A DNA stretch of 64,000 bases, from NCBI RefSeq assembly GCF_000427465.1, contig NZ_ATYB01000008.1:806001-870000 (forward strand). The letters are read 5' to 3'. The first letter of the stretch is position 1. Each line of letters opens with the position of its first letter. A model generated the notes under the pieces. The model was given only the letters and a program-made list of their open reading frames with translations. It searched no databases and was not told where the DNA came from. Positions 18,781 to 27,820 of the stretch are shown here, one piece after another. The position numbers and the translations under genes are program-made. The DNA is from Sinorhizobium arboris LMG 14919. GTDB taxonomy: Bacteria; Pseudomonadota; Alphaproteobacteria; Rhizobiales; Rhizobiaceae.

Positions 18781-19803
18781 TCAATTCGTCGCTGTCTGCA
18801 CCACGTCCACCCGCGTCCCGTCAGCGAAATCGGGAGGCAGGGGAGAGACTATCCGTGCGGTATCCTCCAGTCCCGAGAGGACCTCCACGCCGTTCGTGCC
18901 GCGGATGCCGGTCTCGACATCGCGCAGCGTCGCCTTCCCGCCCTCGACCACCGCGACCCTGGTTCCGCTCACGGCCGCCGCGGGAATGATCAGTGCATTG
19001 CGCGACAGCCGGACTACGATGTTCACATCGGTCGACATGCCGATCCTGAGCGGTGTGTCTTGCGGCAGGCGAAGGCGAACGCGGTAGGTCTTCGTAACAG
19101 GATCGCCCTTCGGCGTAATGCTGTCGACAACCGCCTCGAGCGCGCGCCCTGGAAAGGCGTCCGACCGCAACAGGGCATTCTGCCCGACTTCGACGCGCGG
19201 AATATCCTCCTCGTTCACCTCTGCCTCCACGATCAGCGGCCGCGCCTCTCCGACCCAGAAGAGAACGGTCCCGGGCTCGGCAACCTCGCCGATCTCTCCG
19301 TCCTGCCGGAGCACCCGCCCCGCATTCGGAGCGCGCAGCACATAGGCAGCAAGCCGCGCCTCCTGGCCGGCGATCAACGCCTCCAGTTGAGCAACGTCGG
19401 TGCGCGCCCTGTCCACCGCCTGCTCGCTTATCGTGTTTTTCTCCGCCAAGGCGAGCTTGCGGCGGTATTCTTCCCGGGCAAGCGACAGGCGCACATGCAG
19501 TTCGCTCAGTATCGCTCGCGCCTCCGTATCGTCCAGGCGCGCGAGCACATCGTCCTTTTCCACACGATCGCCCTCGCAATTGCACTGCTCGACGATCCGT
19601 TCGCGCACCGTCGACGTGACCTTTGCCCACACGCGCGGCTCTACGACGCCGCTCGCATAGACGATCTCCGCCGCATCCCCGCGCTTTGGCGTCACAACGG
19701 AAACGGGTAGTGCCCGGGAGGCATACCAGAAGGCGGCTGCACCGGCCGCGGCGGCGATCGCCACACCCACCGCGTAGCGCCTCATCTTCTGCATCAACCG
19801 CAC
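18781..19803 (-). CDS. HlyD/MacA-type periplasmic adaptor (efflux membrane-fusion protein)
   Basis: The 340-residue protein has an N-terminal membrane anchor (YAVGVAIAAAAGAAAFWYA), a biotinyl-lipoyl-like half motif, a coiled-coil hairpin (about residues 90-160) and beta-barrel domains. I chose GTG at 19803 because AGGAG lies 6 bases before it; the ATG at 19794 is too far from that site. It is the first gene of the operon and is divergent from a TetR gene whose operator lies between them. It would link the FtsX-type permease to the outer membrane. Confidence 0.88.
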   Translation of the reverse strand: MRLMQKMRRYAVGVAIAAAAGAAAFWYASRALPVSVVTPKRGDAAEIVYASGVVEPRVWAKVTSTVRERIVEQCNCEGDRVEKDDVLARLDDTEARAILSELHVRLSLAREEYRRKLALAEKNTISEQAVDRARTDVAQLEALIAGQEARLAAYVLRAPNAGRVLRQDGEIGEVAEPGTVLFWVGEARPLIVEAEVNEEDIPRVEVGQNALLRSDAFPGRALEAVVDSITPKGDPVTKTYRVRLRLPQDTPLRIGMSTDVNIVVRLSRNALIIPAAAVSGTRVAVVEGGKATLRDVETGIRGTNGVEVLSGLEDTARIVSPLPPDFADGTRVDVVQTATN

Positions 19804-19846
19804 GAATTACTCCTGAAACTCACCGCATTTATCTTTATGATAGCAT

Positions 19847-19865
19847 TAGACCGACCGTCGGTCTA
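19847..19865. promoter_or_regulatory. TetR operator dyad between adaptor and tetR genes
   Basis: TAGACCGAC (19847-19855) and GTCGGTCTA (19857-19865) are perfect 9-base inverted repeats around one base. The site lies in the 133-base divergent region, 44 bases before the adaptor start, and has the size and spacing usual for TetR-family dimers. It is the only long dyad in this intergenic region. Confidence 0.75.
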
Positions 19866-19936
19866 CAATCGAGGACGGGACTTCGCGCAGCCCTCCAACC
19901 CGTGTAGAACGTACTCTTACGGTTCAGGACAAACCC

Positions 19937-20629
19937 ATGGTTCGAGTTAAGAAATCGCCTGACGTCAGAACGAACGAGCTCATAGACTGCGCTGAACGCC
20001 TCTTCTTCGAGCAGGGATACGAAAACACGACTGTCAACGACGTCATCCGGGAGGCGAATGTCTCCAAGGGGGCGTTCTATCACTACTTCGTTTCGAAGGA
20101 GGCGCTGCTCGAGGCGGTCGCAGCGCGCATGGCTCGCCGGAGCCTGGAGGAACTGAAAACCGTTTTCGAGGATCCCTCGCTCGATGCCGTCGGTCAGCTG
20201 AATGCGCTTTTCGCGGGTTCGCGGCGCCTGAAAGTGGAAATGGCGCCGCAATTGAAGAATACGTTCAACGCACTCTTCAAGCCGGAAAACATCGTCCTCT
20301 ACCATCGCATCGACGCGGCGGTCAGCGCCGTGACACTCCCGTTCCTAACCGAACTTCTGAGGCGAGGTCACAAGGAAGGGAGCCTCGATGCTCCCGATCC
20401 GGAGGCCCTTGCGCTGATGTTGCTGTATCTGCGGCTTGGTGTCGCCAAGACAATGCACCGCGCATTGCAGCAGACCGAAGCCGGAGACCTGGATGGTGCG
20501 GCGCGAACGCTGGATGGCTGGATGCGCACCTACGGTATGGCCGTAGAGAGGGTGCTGAAGATCCCTGAAGGAGCGATCGAGGTAACGGAACCGGGGTTCG
20601 CGCGCGCATTTCTGGAAGCCACCGTCTAG
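19937..20629 (+). CDS. TetR-family transcriptional regulator
   Basis: The 230-residue protein has a TetR helix-turn-helix (residues about 15-60; GYENTTVNDVIREANVSKGAFYHYF) and a long ligand-binding C-terminal domain. It is divergent from the ABC export operon and probably represses it and itself through the 19847-19865 dyad. Its stop codon TAG at 20627-20629 overlaps the first bases of a TAGAGCG repeat. Confidence 0.9.
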   Translation: MVRVKKSPDVRTNELIDCAERLFFEQGYENTTVNDVIREANVSKGAFYHYFVSKEALLEAVAARMARRSLEELKTVFEDPSLDAVGQLNALFAGSRRLKVEMAPQLKNTFNALFKPENIVLYHRIDAAVSAVTLPFLTELLRRGHKEGSLDAPDPEALALMLLYLRLGVAKTMHRALQQTEAGDLDGAARTLDGWMRTYGMAVERVLKIPEGAIEVTEPGFARAFLEATV

Positions 20630-20731
20630 AGCGTCCCGTTATCTCAATGAAACAGCGCGGCGCTCCAGGACTTTGGACTACGCATTTTCAGACGGAAAGC
20701 CGTTACACATTTTTCCTGGTCGCGCTCCAGA
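20627..20731. repeat. TAGAGCG-type rhizobial intergenic repeat, copy 1
   Basis: The element begins TAGAGCG, contains CAATGAAACAG, then a second part with CGCATTTTCAGACGGAAAGCCG and TTTTTCCTGG, and ends CGCGCTCCA. The second part matches the copy at 46377-46473 (GCACTTCCGAACGGAAAACCGG, CTTTCCTGGAAGTGCTC), and the first part matches the fragment at 54148-54185. Such imperfect palindromes are common in rhizobial intergenic DNA. Confidence 0.65.
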
Positions 20732-20791
20732 TATCCCCGATATTCACCGGCGATAGCCCAGATGGGCAAGTGGAGGCGCCGTATCGTGCGT

Positions 20792-20905
20792 GCTACTGCA
20801 TGTTTCCTTTAGTCTAATCGCAATCGGTCGAAGGGCAAAACATGCAGCAAACCAAAGTGTTACAGCGACCTTTGCGCGTCCGATGAGACGCGCGGCGCTG
20901 CAGTC
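20792..20905 (+). repeat. CATGCAGCAA-type rhizobial repeat, copy 1
   Basis: The element runs from CTACTGCATGTTTCCTTT through GGGCAAAACATGCAGCAA and CAAAGTGTTACAGCG to a strong hairpin: GCGCGTC at 20874-20880 pairs with GACGCGC at 20887-20893 around CGATGA. A closely similar sequence is inverted at 30295-30402, and the first part recurs at 59900-59935. No protein is implied despite an ATG in the core. Confidence 0.7.
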
Positions 20906-21050
20906 CTTCGTTTCCCGTCCGGACCGGGAAAGGGCGTTTGAGGCTTGGCGCGACGCCGGCAGTGACTGGCCTCCCGGGATCGCGTTCGGAGAGGAGCGGA
21001 GATGCTCTGGAAGTCGCCGGATCGTTTTCGGTTATCATCTTGCAAGGCAA

Positions 21051-21076
21051 GGCCCTGACCGGCGTCGGTCAGGGCC
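21051..21076. terminator. Hairpin in the tetR-lacI intergenic region
   Basis: GGCCCTGACCG (21051-21061) pairs perfectly with CGGTCAGGGCC (21066-21076) over a 4-base loop, followed by CATTCATTTC. It could end transcription from either side of this 650-base gene-free region. The lack of a continuous T-run keeps confidence moderate. Apart from two repeats and this hairpin I see nothing else between 20630 and 21280. Confidence 0.5.
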
Positions 21077-21280
21077 CATTCATTTCCCACCAGCTCAATA
21101 AGAGAGCACGGACACGGCAATACGTTCTCCCGCACAGCCCATTACAAGCCATAGCAATGCAAGAAGATGTGTCGGTGCACGTGGGATATTACACAAACGT
21201 ATTATCATAACCAGTAACAAATTGGGGGTATTCGCAATAAAAGGCCATTGCATACCATTTGTACTAGGCGCGTGCCGGGG

Positions 21281-22288
21281 CTACCCTCCCCGAACGGATG
21301 AGCGCCAGACGAGATCAGGCTGGAAGCGGACCGACTGGCGAACCGGCTCCTGTCCGCTCTCATTGACGAGCCAGGCCACGGCCTCCCCGGCTATCAGCTC
21401 GACCGGCTGCGCGAAAGTGGTCAGGTCGTAGGAGGACCAGGCCGCCTGTTCTATATCGTCGAAACCCACGACGCAGAGCTGATCGGGAATGGAGACCCGG
21501 AACTGGTGGCGCGCGGCATCCATGAAGCCGCAGGCCAGGAGATCGGTCGCACAGAAGACCGCGTCGGGGCGCTCGTCGAGCGTCAGCAGCCGCTGCGCCA
21601 GAACGCGGCCGCTCTCATAACCCGTGGGCCCGTGGCGCTCGACCAGAACCGGGAGGCCCATCGCTTTCGCCGCCACCACGAAACCGTGTTCGCGCGCCAT
21701 CAGGCTCGGGGTGCCGGCTTGCGAATTCGCAAAGGCAAGGCGCCGGCATCCCGCCCGCACGAAGGCGGTGACGACCCGCCCCGCGGCTTCCGCATCATCG
21801 AGGTTGATGCGAAGTGGTCCCTGCTGGTCGTCGTCGCGGTTGATGAGGACGAGGCGCTGGCCGTTCTTCAGGCAGAGCTGCGTAATCGACCGGTCGGGCA
21901 TGCCGGACAGAATGATCGATGCATCGGCGCGGTACCGGATCGCCTGGCGCAAGGCGAGATCGACGCTGCTGTCGGAGCGGTCGGTGTTTATCAGCATGGC
22001 GATCTTGCCGGCGTTCTGCAGTTGCTGGGTCATCGCCCGGATCAAGTTGGCACGATAGGGCGTACTCATCTCCGATACGATGAGGCAGACGATGCCACTC
22101 TCGTTGCGCATCAGCCCGCGCGCGAGATGATTGACGTGATAGCCGAGCGCTTCTGCAGCCTCTACCACTCTCCGCCTCGTTTCGGGCGAGACGCTCGCAC
22201 CGGGCGTAAAGGTGCGGGAGACGGCCGAACGTGATACGCCCGCCCGCTCTGCGACTTCCTGGGCGCTGACAAAGGGTTTCTGCGGCAT
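21281..22288 (-). CDS. LacI-family transcriptional regulator
   Basis: The 335-residue protein has a LacI helix-turn-helix (VSAQEVAERAGVSRSAVSRTF) and hinge helix (YHVNHLARGLMRN), followed by a periplasmic-binding-protein-like effector domain (to residue 335). ATG at 22288 has GAGG upstream. It is divergent from the AfuABC-like importer and its two TTGCA-N6-TGCAA sites lie between them, so it most likely represses that importer in response to a sugar or sugar phosphate. Confidence 0.9.
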   Translation of the reverse strand: MPQKPFVSAQEVAERAGVSRSAVSRTFTPGASVSPETRRRVVEAAEALGYHVNHLARGLMRNESGIVCLIVSEMSTPYRANLIRAMTQQLQNAGKIAMLINTDRSDSSVDLALRQAIRYRADASIILSGMPDRSITQLCLKNGQRLVLINRDDDQQGPLRINLDDAEAAGRVVTAFVRAGCRRLAFANSQAGTPSLMAREHGFVVAAKAMGLPVLVERHGPTGYESGRVLAQRLLTLDERPDAVFCATDLLACGFMDAARHQFRVSIPDQLCVVGFDDIEQAAWSSYDLTTFAQPVELIAGEAVAWLVNESGQEPVRQSVRFQPDLVWRSSVRGG

Positions 22289-22328
22289 CGCAACCTCACT
22301 TCGATCCTGCACGCAGATTTGCACTATT

Positions 22329-22344
22329 TTGCAATTGCGTGCAA
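22329..22344. promoter_or_regulatory. LacI operator site 1
   Basis: TTGCA and TGCAA flank a 6-base centre (ATTGCG). The same arrangement is found at 22407-22422, and both lie between the divergent lacI and transporter genes. The 16-base inverted repeat is the normal size of a LacI-family operator. Confidence 0.65.
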
Positions 22345-22377
22345 CGCGAACACATCACGGGATTTGGAACAATTTCA

Positions 22378-22422
22378 TTGACACCTTCAGTATCATCGTG
22401 CAGCATTTGCACGCGCTTGCAA
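22378..22422 (+). promoter_or_regulatory. Transporter promoter region with LacI operator site 2
   Basis: A consensus -35 box TTGACA is at 22378-22383; the expected -10 region near 22401-22406 is weak. The second operator, TTGCA-CGCGCT-TGCAA, at 22407-22422 would cover the transcription start, while site 1 lies 78 bases upstream. That spacing is compatible with repression by looping. Confidence 0.55.
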
Positions 22423-22466
22423 CAGCGCCCGGCATGGAGGCGCCGGCACAATCTGGGAGGAAACCG

Positions 22467-23495
22467 ATGGGTTTGGTTAAACTGGCTGCGGCAGCACTCG
22501 CCGCGGGCGTGACGTTTGTTGCCTTTTCCGCGCAGGCCGATGGAAATCTCAATCTGATCTGCTCGGCCGACGTGGTGATCTGCGAGCAGATGAAGGGCGC
22601 CTTCGAAAAGGAGACCGGGATCTCCGTCAATATGGTCCGCCTGTCGTCGGGCGAAACCTACGCAAAGATCCGGGCCGAGGCGCGCAACCCCAAGACGGAC
22701 ATCTGGTGGGCCGGTACCGGCGATCCCCATCTGCAAGCCGCCGCGGAGGGGCTGACGCTCGAATACAAGTCGCCGATGCTTGGCGAGTTGCATGACTGGG
22801 CCGTCAAGCAGGCCGAGAGCGCCGGCTACCGGACGGTCGGTGTCTATGCCGGCGCGCTCGGCTGGGGCTACAACACCGAAATCTTCAAGCAGAAAAACCT
22901 CAAGGAGCCGAAATGCTGGGCGGACCTCCTCGATCCGTCCTTCAAGGGTGAAGTCCAGATCGCCAACCCCAACTCTTCCGGCACCGCCTATACGGCGCTC
23001 GCGACGCTCGTACAGATCATGGGCGAGGACGAGGCTTTCGACTACCTGAAGAAGCTGAACGCGAACGTGTCGCAATACACGAAGTCCGGGTCCGCACCGG
23101 TGAAGGCCGCAGCGCGGGGAGAAACCGCAATCGGCATCGTGTTCATGCATGATGCGGTGGCGCAGACGGTCGAAGGCTTTCCCGTGAAGTCGGTGGCGCC
23201 CTGCGAAGGCACCGGCTACGAGATCGGCTCGATGTCGATCATCAAAGGCGCAAAGAACCTCGACAGCGCCAAGAAATGGTATGACTGGGCGCTCTCTGCC
23301 GACGTGCAGTCCAGCATGAAGGAGGCCAAATCGTTCCAGCTTCCTTCGAACAAGACGGCCGAGGTGCCGGAGGAAGCGCCGAAGTTCGAGGACATCAAGC
23401 TGATCGACTACGACTTCAAGACCTATGGCGATCCAACGAAGCGCAAGGAGCTTCTTGAGCGCTGGGATCGGGAGATCGGCGCAGCCGCCAACTGA
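22467..23495 (+). CDS. ABC transporter substrate-binding protein, AfuA/FbpA-like (family 1)
   Basis: The 342-residue protein has a signal peptide (VKLAAAALAAGVTFVAFSAQA) and then LNLICSADVVICEQMKGAFE and DIWWAGTGDPHLQAAAEG, as in the AfuA branch of iron-type binding proteins. Characterised AfuA proteins bind hexose phosphates rather than iron. ATG at 22467 follows GGGAGG. Its operon includes an inositol-monophosphatase-family enzyme, which fits a phosphorylated sugar or polyol as ligand; that is inference. Confidence 0.85.
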   Translation: MGLVKLAAAALAAGVTFVAFSAQADGNLNLICSADVVICEQMKGAFEKETGISVNMVRLSSGETYAKIRAEARNPKTDIWWAGTGDPHLQAAAEGLTLEYKSPMLGELHDWAVKQAESAGYRTVGVYAGALGWGYNTEIFKQKNLKEPKCWADLLDPSFKGEVQIANPNSSGTAYTALATLVQIMGEDEAFDYLKKLNANVSQYTKSGSAPVKAAARGETAIGIVFMHDAVAQTVEGFPVKSVAPCEGTGYEIGSMSIIKGAKNLDSAKKWYDWALSADVQSSMKEAKSFQLPSNKTAEVPEEAPKFEDIKLIDYDFKTYGDPTKRKELLERWDREIGAAAN

Positions 23496-23517
23496 TTGCG
23501 CTCCGCACCCTCCGAAC

Positions 23518-23553
23518 GGGTTCGATTCGTCGGGAAACTGTCGGCTCGAACCC
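23518..23553. promoter_or_regulatory. Stem-loop after the AfuA-like gene
   Basis: GGGTTCGA (23518-23525) pairs with TCGAACCC (23546-23553) over a 20-base loop, 22 bases after the binding-protein stop codon. It occupies the same position as the hairpins after the other three binding-protein genes of the window. Confidence 0.5.
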
Positions 23554-23669
23554 GGAAAATCTCGGTCGGATGATCTGTTCCGGCCGCATCGCGCTCTTAT
23601 CCGGCGGCAGCGGCTTCGCCTGCTTCGGGACAACTCATCCATGACACGGCGGCACGGACAAGCCTATCC

Positions 23670-25898
23670 ATGAAAACTCACAACCGCAGACTGGATATGG
23701 CGCTGGCTCTCGGGCTTGCCGCCTTCGTCCTCCTTCCCTGGTACAGGATCGACGGCGGCTTCTTTGGCTTTGGCTGGCTTTCCACCTTTCCTGACGAGCC
23801 GGCCGCAGCGCCGGGTTTCGTTCAGATCGCTTCCCTTGGCAAATGGTGGCTGATGCTTCCGGCTCTGGCCATTGTGGCGGCCGCCGCGGCCCGATTCGTC
23901 AGCGATCCGGCGCGGCGAGGAAGCTTCCTTGCCTGGACAGGAGCCTGCGGCATCGCCGTTCTGGCTCTTCAGGGTCTCGCCATCGGCTTTTCCGGCTGGA
24001 ACTGGACGATCAGCGAAGTCCTGTTCGGCGCGCTTGCGGACGGCCAGCCCTCCATGGGTGCGGGAGCGGTGCTCGCGGCGCTCGTCTTCGTCCTCCTTTT
24101 CGCCTTCGGGCTCGCCGAACGCGGCGTGATGAAGGGCGACGCCTTCGTCGTCTCGGCCATCTCGCTGCTTGTCTTTCTCGTCGCCGTCTTCGTCTTCTAC
24201 CCCGTCGGGAGCATGCTGGTGGGCGCGTTCCAGGATTTCGACGGCTCCTTCAATCCGCAAGGCTTCACCCGCAATATCGTGGATCCGTCGATCTGGAGCC
24301 TCGACTGCGTCGTCGGCGGCGGGCGCTGCGGCGTCGCTTGGCGGACCTTTTGGCTGGCGGTGATGACCGCGGGCGGCTCGACAATCCTCGGGCTCGCCTT
24401 CGCACTGGTCGCCACCCGTACCGGCTTCCGTTACAAACGGAGCCTCAGGCTTTTGACGGTGCTGCCGATCATCACGCCGCCCTTCGTGGTCGGCCTTGCG
24501 CTCACTCTGCTCTTCGGTCGTTCCGGCGTCATCACCGAAGCCCTGTCCACGCTGATCGGCGTCGAGCCCGGCCGCTGGCTCTACGGCCTCACCGGCATCT
24601 GGATCGCACAGGTTCTATCCTTCACGCCTATTTCCTTCCTCGTTCTGATCGGGGTCGTCGAGGGCGTCAGCCCGTCGATGGAGGAGGCATCGCAGACGCT
24701 AAGGGCGGACCGCTGGCGCACATTCTGGCGCATCTCGCTGCCGCTGATGAAGCCGGGGCTCGCCAATGCGTTCCTCATAGGTTTCATCGAAAGCATGGCC
24801 GATTTCGGCAATCCGCTGGTACTGGGCGGCAGCCACGGCGTACTTTCGACGGAAATATTCTTCGCCGTCGTCGGCTCGCAGAACGACCCCTCCCGCGCCG
24901 CGGTGCTCGCCATCATCCTCCTGTGCTTTACGCTCACGGCCTTTCTGGCACAGCGCTTCTGGCTTTCGGGCAAAAGCTTCGCGACGGTCACCGGAAAGGG
25001 CGACAGCGGCGCCCACGCCGCCCTGCCCCGCACGGTTTCGATCGCCGTCCATGCCCTGGTCATCCCCTGGGCGTTCTTCACGCTCGTCGTTTACGGTATG
25101 ATCCTCGTCGGCGGCTTCGTGAAGACCTGGGGGCTCGACAACTCGTTGACGCTCACCCATTACATCAAGGCCTTCTCCGTCGAATTTCGCGATGGCGGCA
25201 TCGCCTGGACAGGGGTTGCCTGGAACTCCTTCTGGACCACGATGGAGATCGCGCTCATATCGGCACCGCTGACAGCAGCCGTCGGCCTCCTCACCGCCTA
25301 TCTGATCGTGCGCCAGAGATTCGCCGGCCGGGAACTCTTCGAGTTCGCCTTGATGATGAGCTTCGCCATTCCGGGGACAGTCATCGGCATCAGCTACATC
25401 ATGGCCTTCAACCTGCCGCCGCTCGAAATGACCGGCAGCGCGCTGATCCTCGTTGCCTGCTTCGTCTTCCGCAACATGCCGGTCGGCGTGCGCGGCGGGG
25501 TGGCGGCGATGAGCCAGCTCGACCGCAGTCTCGACGAAGCGTCTCTCACGCTCAGGGCCGACAGCTTCCGCACCATCCGCAAGGTCATCCTGCCGCTTTT
25601 GCGACCGGCGATCACGGCCGCCCTCGTCTACTCCTTCGTGCGCGCCATCACTTCGATCAGTGCCGTTATCTTCCTGGTCAGCGCCGAATACAACATGGCG
25701 ACGGCCTACATCGTCGGGCTGGTCGAAAACGGCGAATACGGCGTGGCGATCGCCTATTCCTCCATGCTGATCGTGGTGATGATAACAGTCATCGCCGGCT
25801 TCCAGCTCCTCGTCGGCGAACGCAGGCTTCGGCGCGAAAACCGCGTCCAGGCCGTTGCCGGCGCGCCCGTTCCCCTTCCCCAGGAGAAAACCGCATGA
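23670..25898 (+). CDS. ABC transporter permease, fused two-domain AfuB/FbpB type
   Basis: The 742-residue protein contains two permease domains, each with an EAA loop (EEASQTLRADRWRTFWRISLPL and DEASLTLRADSFRTIRKVILPL), after an N-terminal extension of about 190 residues with four further membrane segments. The fused form is usual for iron-type and AfuB permeases. ATG at 23670 has only a weak ribosome site. The stop overlaps the ATPase start by 4 bases. Confidence 0.9.
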   Translation: MKTHNRRLDMALALGLAAFVLLPWYRIDGGFFGFGWLSTFPDEPAAAPGFVQIASLGKWWLMLPALAIVAAAAARFVSDPARRGSFLAWTGACGIAVLALQGLAIGFSGWNWTISEVLFGALADGQPSMGAGAVLAALVFVLLFAFGLAERGVMKGDAFVVSAISLLVFLVAVFVFYPVGSMLVGAFQDFDGSFNPQGFTRNIVDPSIWSLDCVVGGGRCGVAWRTFWLAVMTAGGSTILGLAFALVATRTGFRYKRSLRLLTVLPIITPPFVVGLALTLLFGRSGVITEALSTLIGVEPGRWLYGLTGIWIAQVLSFTPISFLVLIGVVEGVSPSMEEASQTLRADRWRTFWRISLPLMKPGLANAFLIGFIESMADFGNPLVLGGSHGVLSTEIFFAVVGSQNDPSRAAVLAIILLCFTLTAFLAQRFWLSGKSFATVTGKGDSGAHAALPRTVSIAVHALVIPWAFFTLVVYGMILVGGFVKTWGLDNSLTLTHYIKAFSVEFRDGGIAWTGVAWNSFWTTMEIALISAPLTAAVGLLTAYLIVRQRFAGRELFEFALMMSFAIPGTVIGISYIMAFNLPPLEMTGSALILVACFVFRNMPVGVRGGVAAMSQLDRSLDEASLTLRADSFRTIRKVILPLLRPAITAALVYSFVRAITSISAVIFLVSAEYNMATAYIVGLVENGEYGVAIAYSSMLIVVMITVIAGFQLLVGERRLRRENRVQAVAGAPVPLPQEKTA

Positions 25899-26956
25899 CA
25901 ATCGTGGCTCCAGGTTCCGTCGTCTTCCGGAACATACGCAAGCAGTTCGGCGCCTTCACAGCCATTCCCGACCTGTCGCTGACCATCGAACCAGGCACGC
26001 TCGTCACCCTGCTCGGGCCTTCCGGCTGCGGCAAGACAACGACGCTCCGGATGCTCGCCGGCCTCGAACATCCGACATCCGGCCGCATCCTGATCGGCGG
26101 CAAGGATGTGACGATGCTGCCCGCGAACGAACGCGACGTCTCGATGGTCTTTCAGTCCTATGCGCTGTTCCCGCACATGAGCGCCCTCGACAATGTCGCC
26201 TACGGCTTGGAATCCTCCGGCAGGAAGCGCAAGGAGGCGCGGCAGAGAGCCGAAGAAGCATTGGCGCTCGTCGGTCTCCCCGGCATGGGTCAACGCCTGC
26301 CCGCCGAACTCTCCGGTGGACAACAACAGCGCGTCGCAGTTGCACGCGCGCTGGTGCTGGAGCCGCAGGTTCTTCTCCTGGACGAACCGCTTTCCAATCT
26401 CGATGCGAGACTGAGGCGCCGCGTCCGGACCGAAATCCGGGAACTGCAGCAGCGGCTGGGCTTCACCGCTGTTTATGTCACGCACGATCAGGACGAAGCG
26501 CTTGCCGTCTCGGACCGCATCATCGTCATGAAGGACGGGAACATAGCCCAGGAGGGCGCGCCGCGCGAACTCTACGAGACGCCGGCTTCCGCCTTTATCG
26601 CCGATTTCATGGGCGAGGCTAACGTCGTTGCCTGCGACGTCATCGACGTCGACGGTCACGAGGCCACGATCCGCGTGGAGCAACTGACGCATCGCGTGAG
26701 CGGCCGCGGCATGCGTCGCGGGCCGGCAAAGCTCGCGGTCCGTCCGAACGCGATCGCGCTGGAGCCTTCGGCCGGCGGCAGTTTTTCAGGCGAGATCACC
26801 CACACGGCCTATCTCGGCGACCACGTCGAGTACGAGGTAAAGACGGCCGCAGGGACGCTGTTCGTGGTCGACCCGGCGGTGGAGCGGGCACTTGCGCCGC
26901 AAACCAATGTGGCAATCTCCTTCAAGGAGCGCGGCATAGCCGTCATCAGCGGCTGA
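25895..26956 (+). CDS. ABC transporter ATPase, AfuC/FbpC type
   Basis: The 353-residue ATPase has Walker A GPSGCGKTTT, Q-loop FQSYALFPHM, signature LSGGQQQRVAVARAL, Walker B LLLDEPLSNLDARL, and a C-terminal TOBE domain (about residues 275-350). It starts at ATG 25895, overlapping the permease stop (ATGA). It powers the AfuABC-like importer. Confidence 0.92.
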   Translation: MTIVAPGSVVFRNIRKQFGAFTAIPDLSLTIEPGTLVTLLGPSGCGKTTTLRMLAGLEHPTSGRILIGGKDVTMLPANERDVSMVFQSYALFPHMSALDNVAYGLESSGRKRKEARQRAEEALALVGLPGMGQRLPAELSGGQQQRVAVARALVLEPQVLLLDEPLSNLDARLRRRVRTEIRELQQRLGFTAVYVTHDQDEALAVSDRIIVMKDGNIAQEGAPRELYETPASAFIADFMGEANVVACDVIDVDGHEATIRVEQLTHRVSGRGMRRGPAKLAVRPNAIALEPSAGGSFSGEITHTAYLGDHVEYEVKTAAGTLFVVDPAVERALAPQTNVAISFKERGIAVISG

Positions 26957-27019
26957 CATGAAGGAAATAACACCGGCAGCTTTGCCACCACCGGCATTTT
27001 TCAATCAAGGAAATTCCTT

Positions 27020-27820
27020 ATGACATCTCACGTCGTCCCCGGGCTCGAAGCCCGCCTGGCATTGGCCGAAACCATCGGGCGCGAGGCAGGCACGATGGCG
27101 CTCGACTTTTTCACGCGCCGCGAAACCCTGATCATCGAAACAAAGCGCGATCCGCAGGACCTCGTTTCCATCGCCGACCGCGAGGTCGAAAATCTCATCC
27201 GCGACCGGATCGCGGAGGCCTACCCGGAAGATGGAGTGCTCGGCGAGGAGTACGGCCTCGTTTCCGGCAGCTCAGGCTTCACCTGGGCTGTCGATCCGAT
27301 CGACGGCACAAGCCCATTCGTCAACGGCATGCCCAATTGGTGCGTCTCCATCGCCCTTGTCCATGCCGGCCTGCCGGTGGTGGGCGTCATCGCCGCACCA
27401 TGCCACGGCGAACTCTATGCGGCAGCACTCGGGCTCGGCGCAAGGCTGAACGGCAAGGCCCTCGCACTCGACGGATCGCGCACCATACGCAACCACGTGA
27501 CCGGGCTCGGCGCCAATAACTACGTTAAGCCGGCTTTCGTCGGAAGGATGGTCGAAAACCTGCTGGATGCGGGCGGCACGTTCATTCGCAACGGCTCCGG
27601 CGCGCTCATGCTGGCCTATGTCGCGGCCGGCCGTCTGGTGGGCTATTACGAGCCCTATATGCACGCGTGGGATTGCCTCGCCGGCTATTGTCTCGTCCGG
27701 GAAGCGGGCGGCTGGTACCTGCCCTTCCCCACTGAGGGAGAGGGATTGACCCGCGGCTCGATCGTCCTTGCCGCCGCGCCCGGCGCAGTCGACGACCTGA
27801 GGAAGCTTGCGGGCGTTTGA
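27020..27820 (+). CDS. Inositol-monophosphatase-family phosphatase
   Basis: The 266-residue enzyme has the lithium-sensitive phosphatase metal sites: LGEEYG, WAVDPIDGTSPFVNG, and HAWDCLAGYCLVREAGG. Members dephosphorylate inositol phosphate, histidinol phosphate or related compounds using magnesium. The start lies 63 bases after the ATPase stop, with AAGGAAATTCCTT before ATG 27020. In this operon it probably removes phosphate from an imported sugar or polyol phosphate. Confidence 0.87.
   Translation: MTSHVVPGLEARLALAETIGREAGTMALDFFTRRETLIIETKRDPQDLVSIADREVENLIRDRIAEAYPEDGVLGEEYGLVSGSSGFTWAVDPIDGTSPFVNGMPNWCVSIALVHAGLPVVGVIAAPCHGELYAAALGLGARLNGKALALDGSRTIRNHVTGLGANNYVKPAFVGRMVENLLDAGGTFIRNGSGALMLAYVAAGRLVGYYEPYMHAWDCLAGYCLVREAGGWYLPFPTEGEGLTRGSIVLAAAPGAVDDLRKLAGV

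Noticed and set aside
23843..26956. A 1037-codon plus-strand frame overlapping the AfuB-like permease and running into the ATPase gene
   Set aside because: Only its 3' part is the real ATPase gene, starting at 25895. The earlier part is a high-GC shadow frame of the permease with Arg/His-rich, featureless translation.
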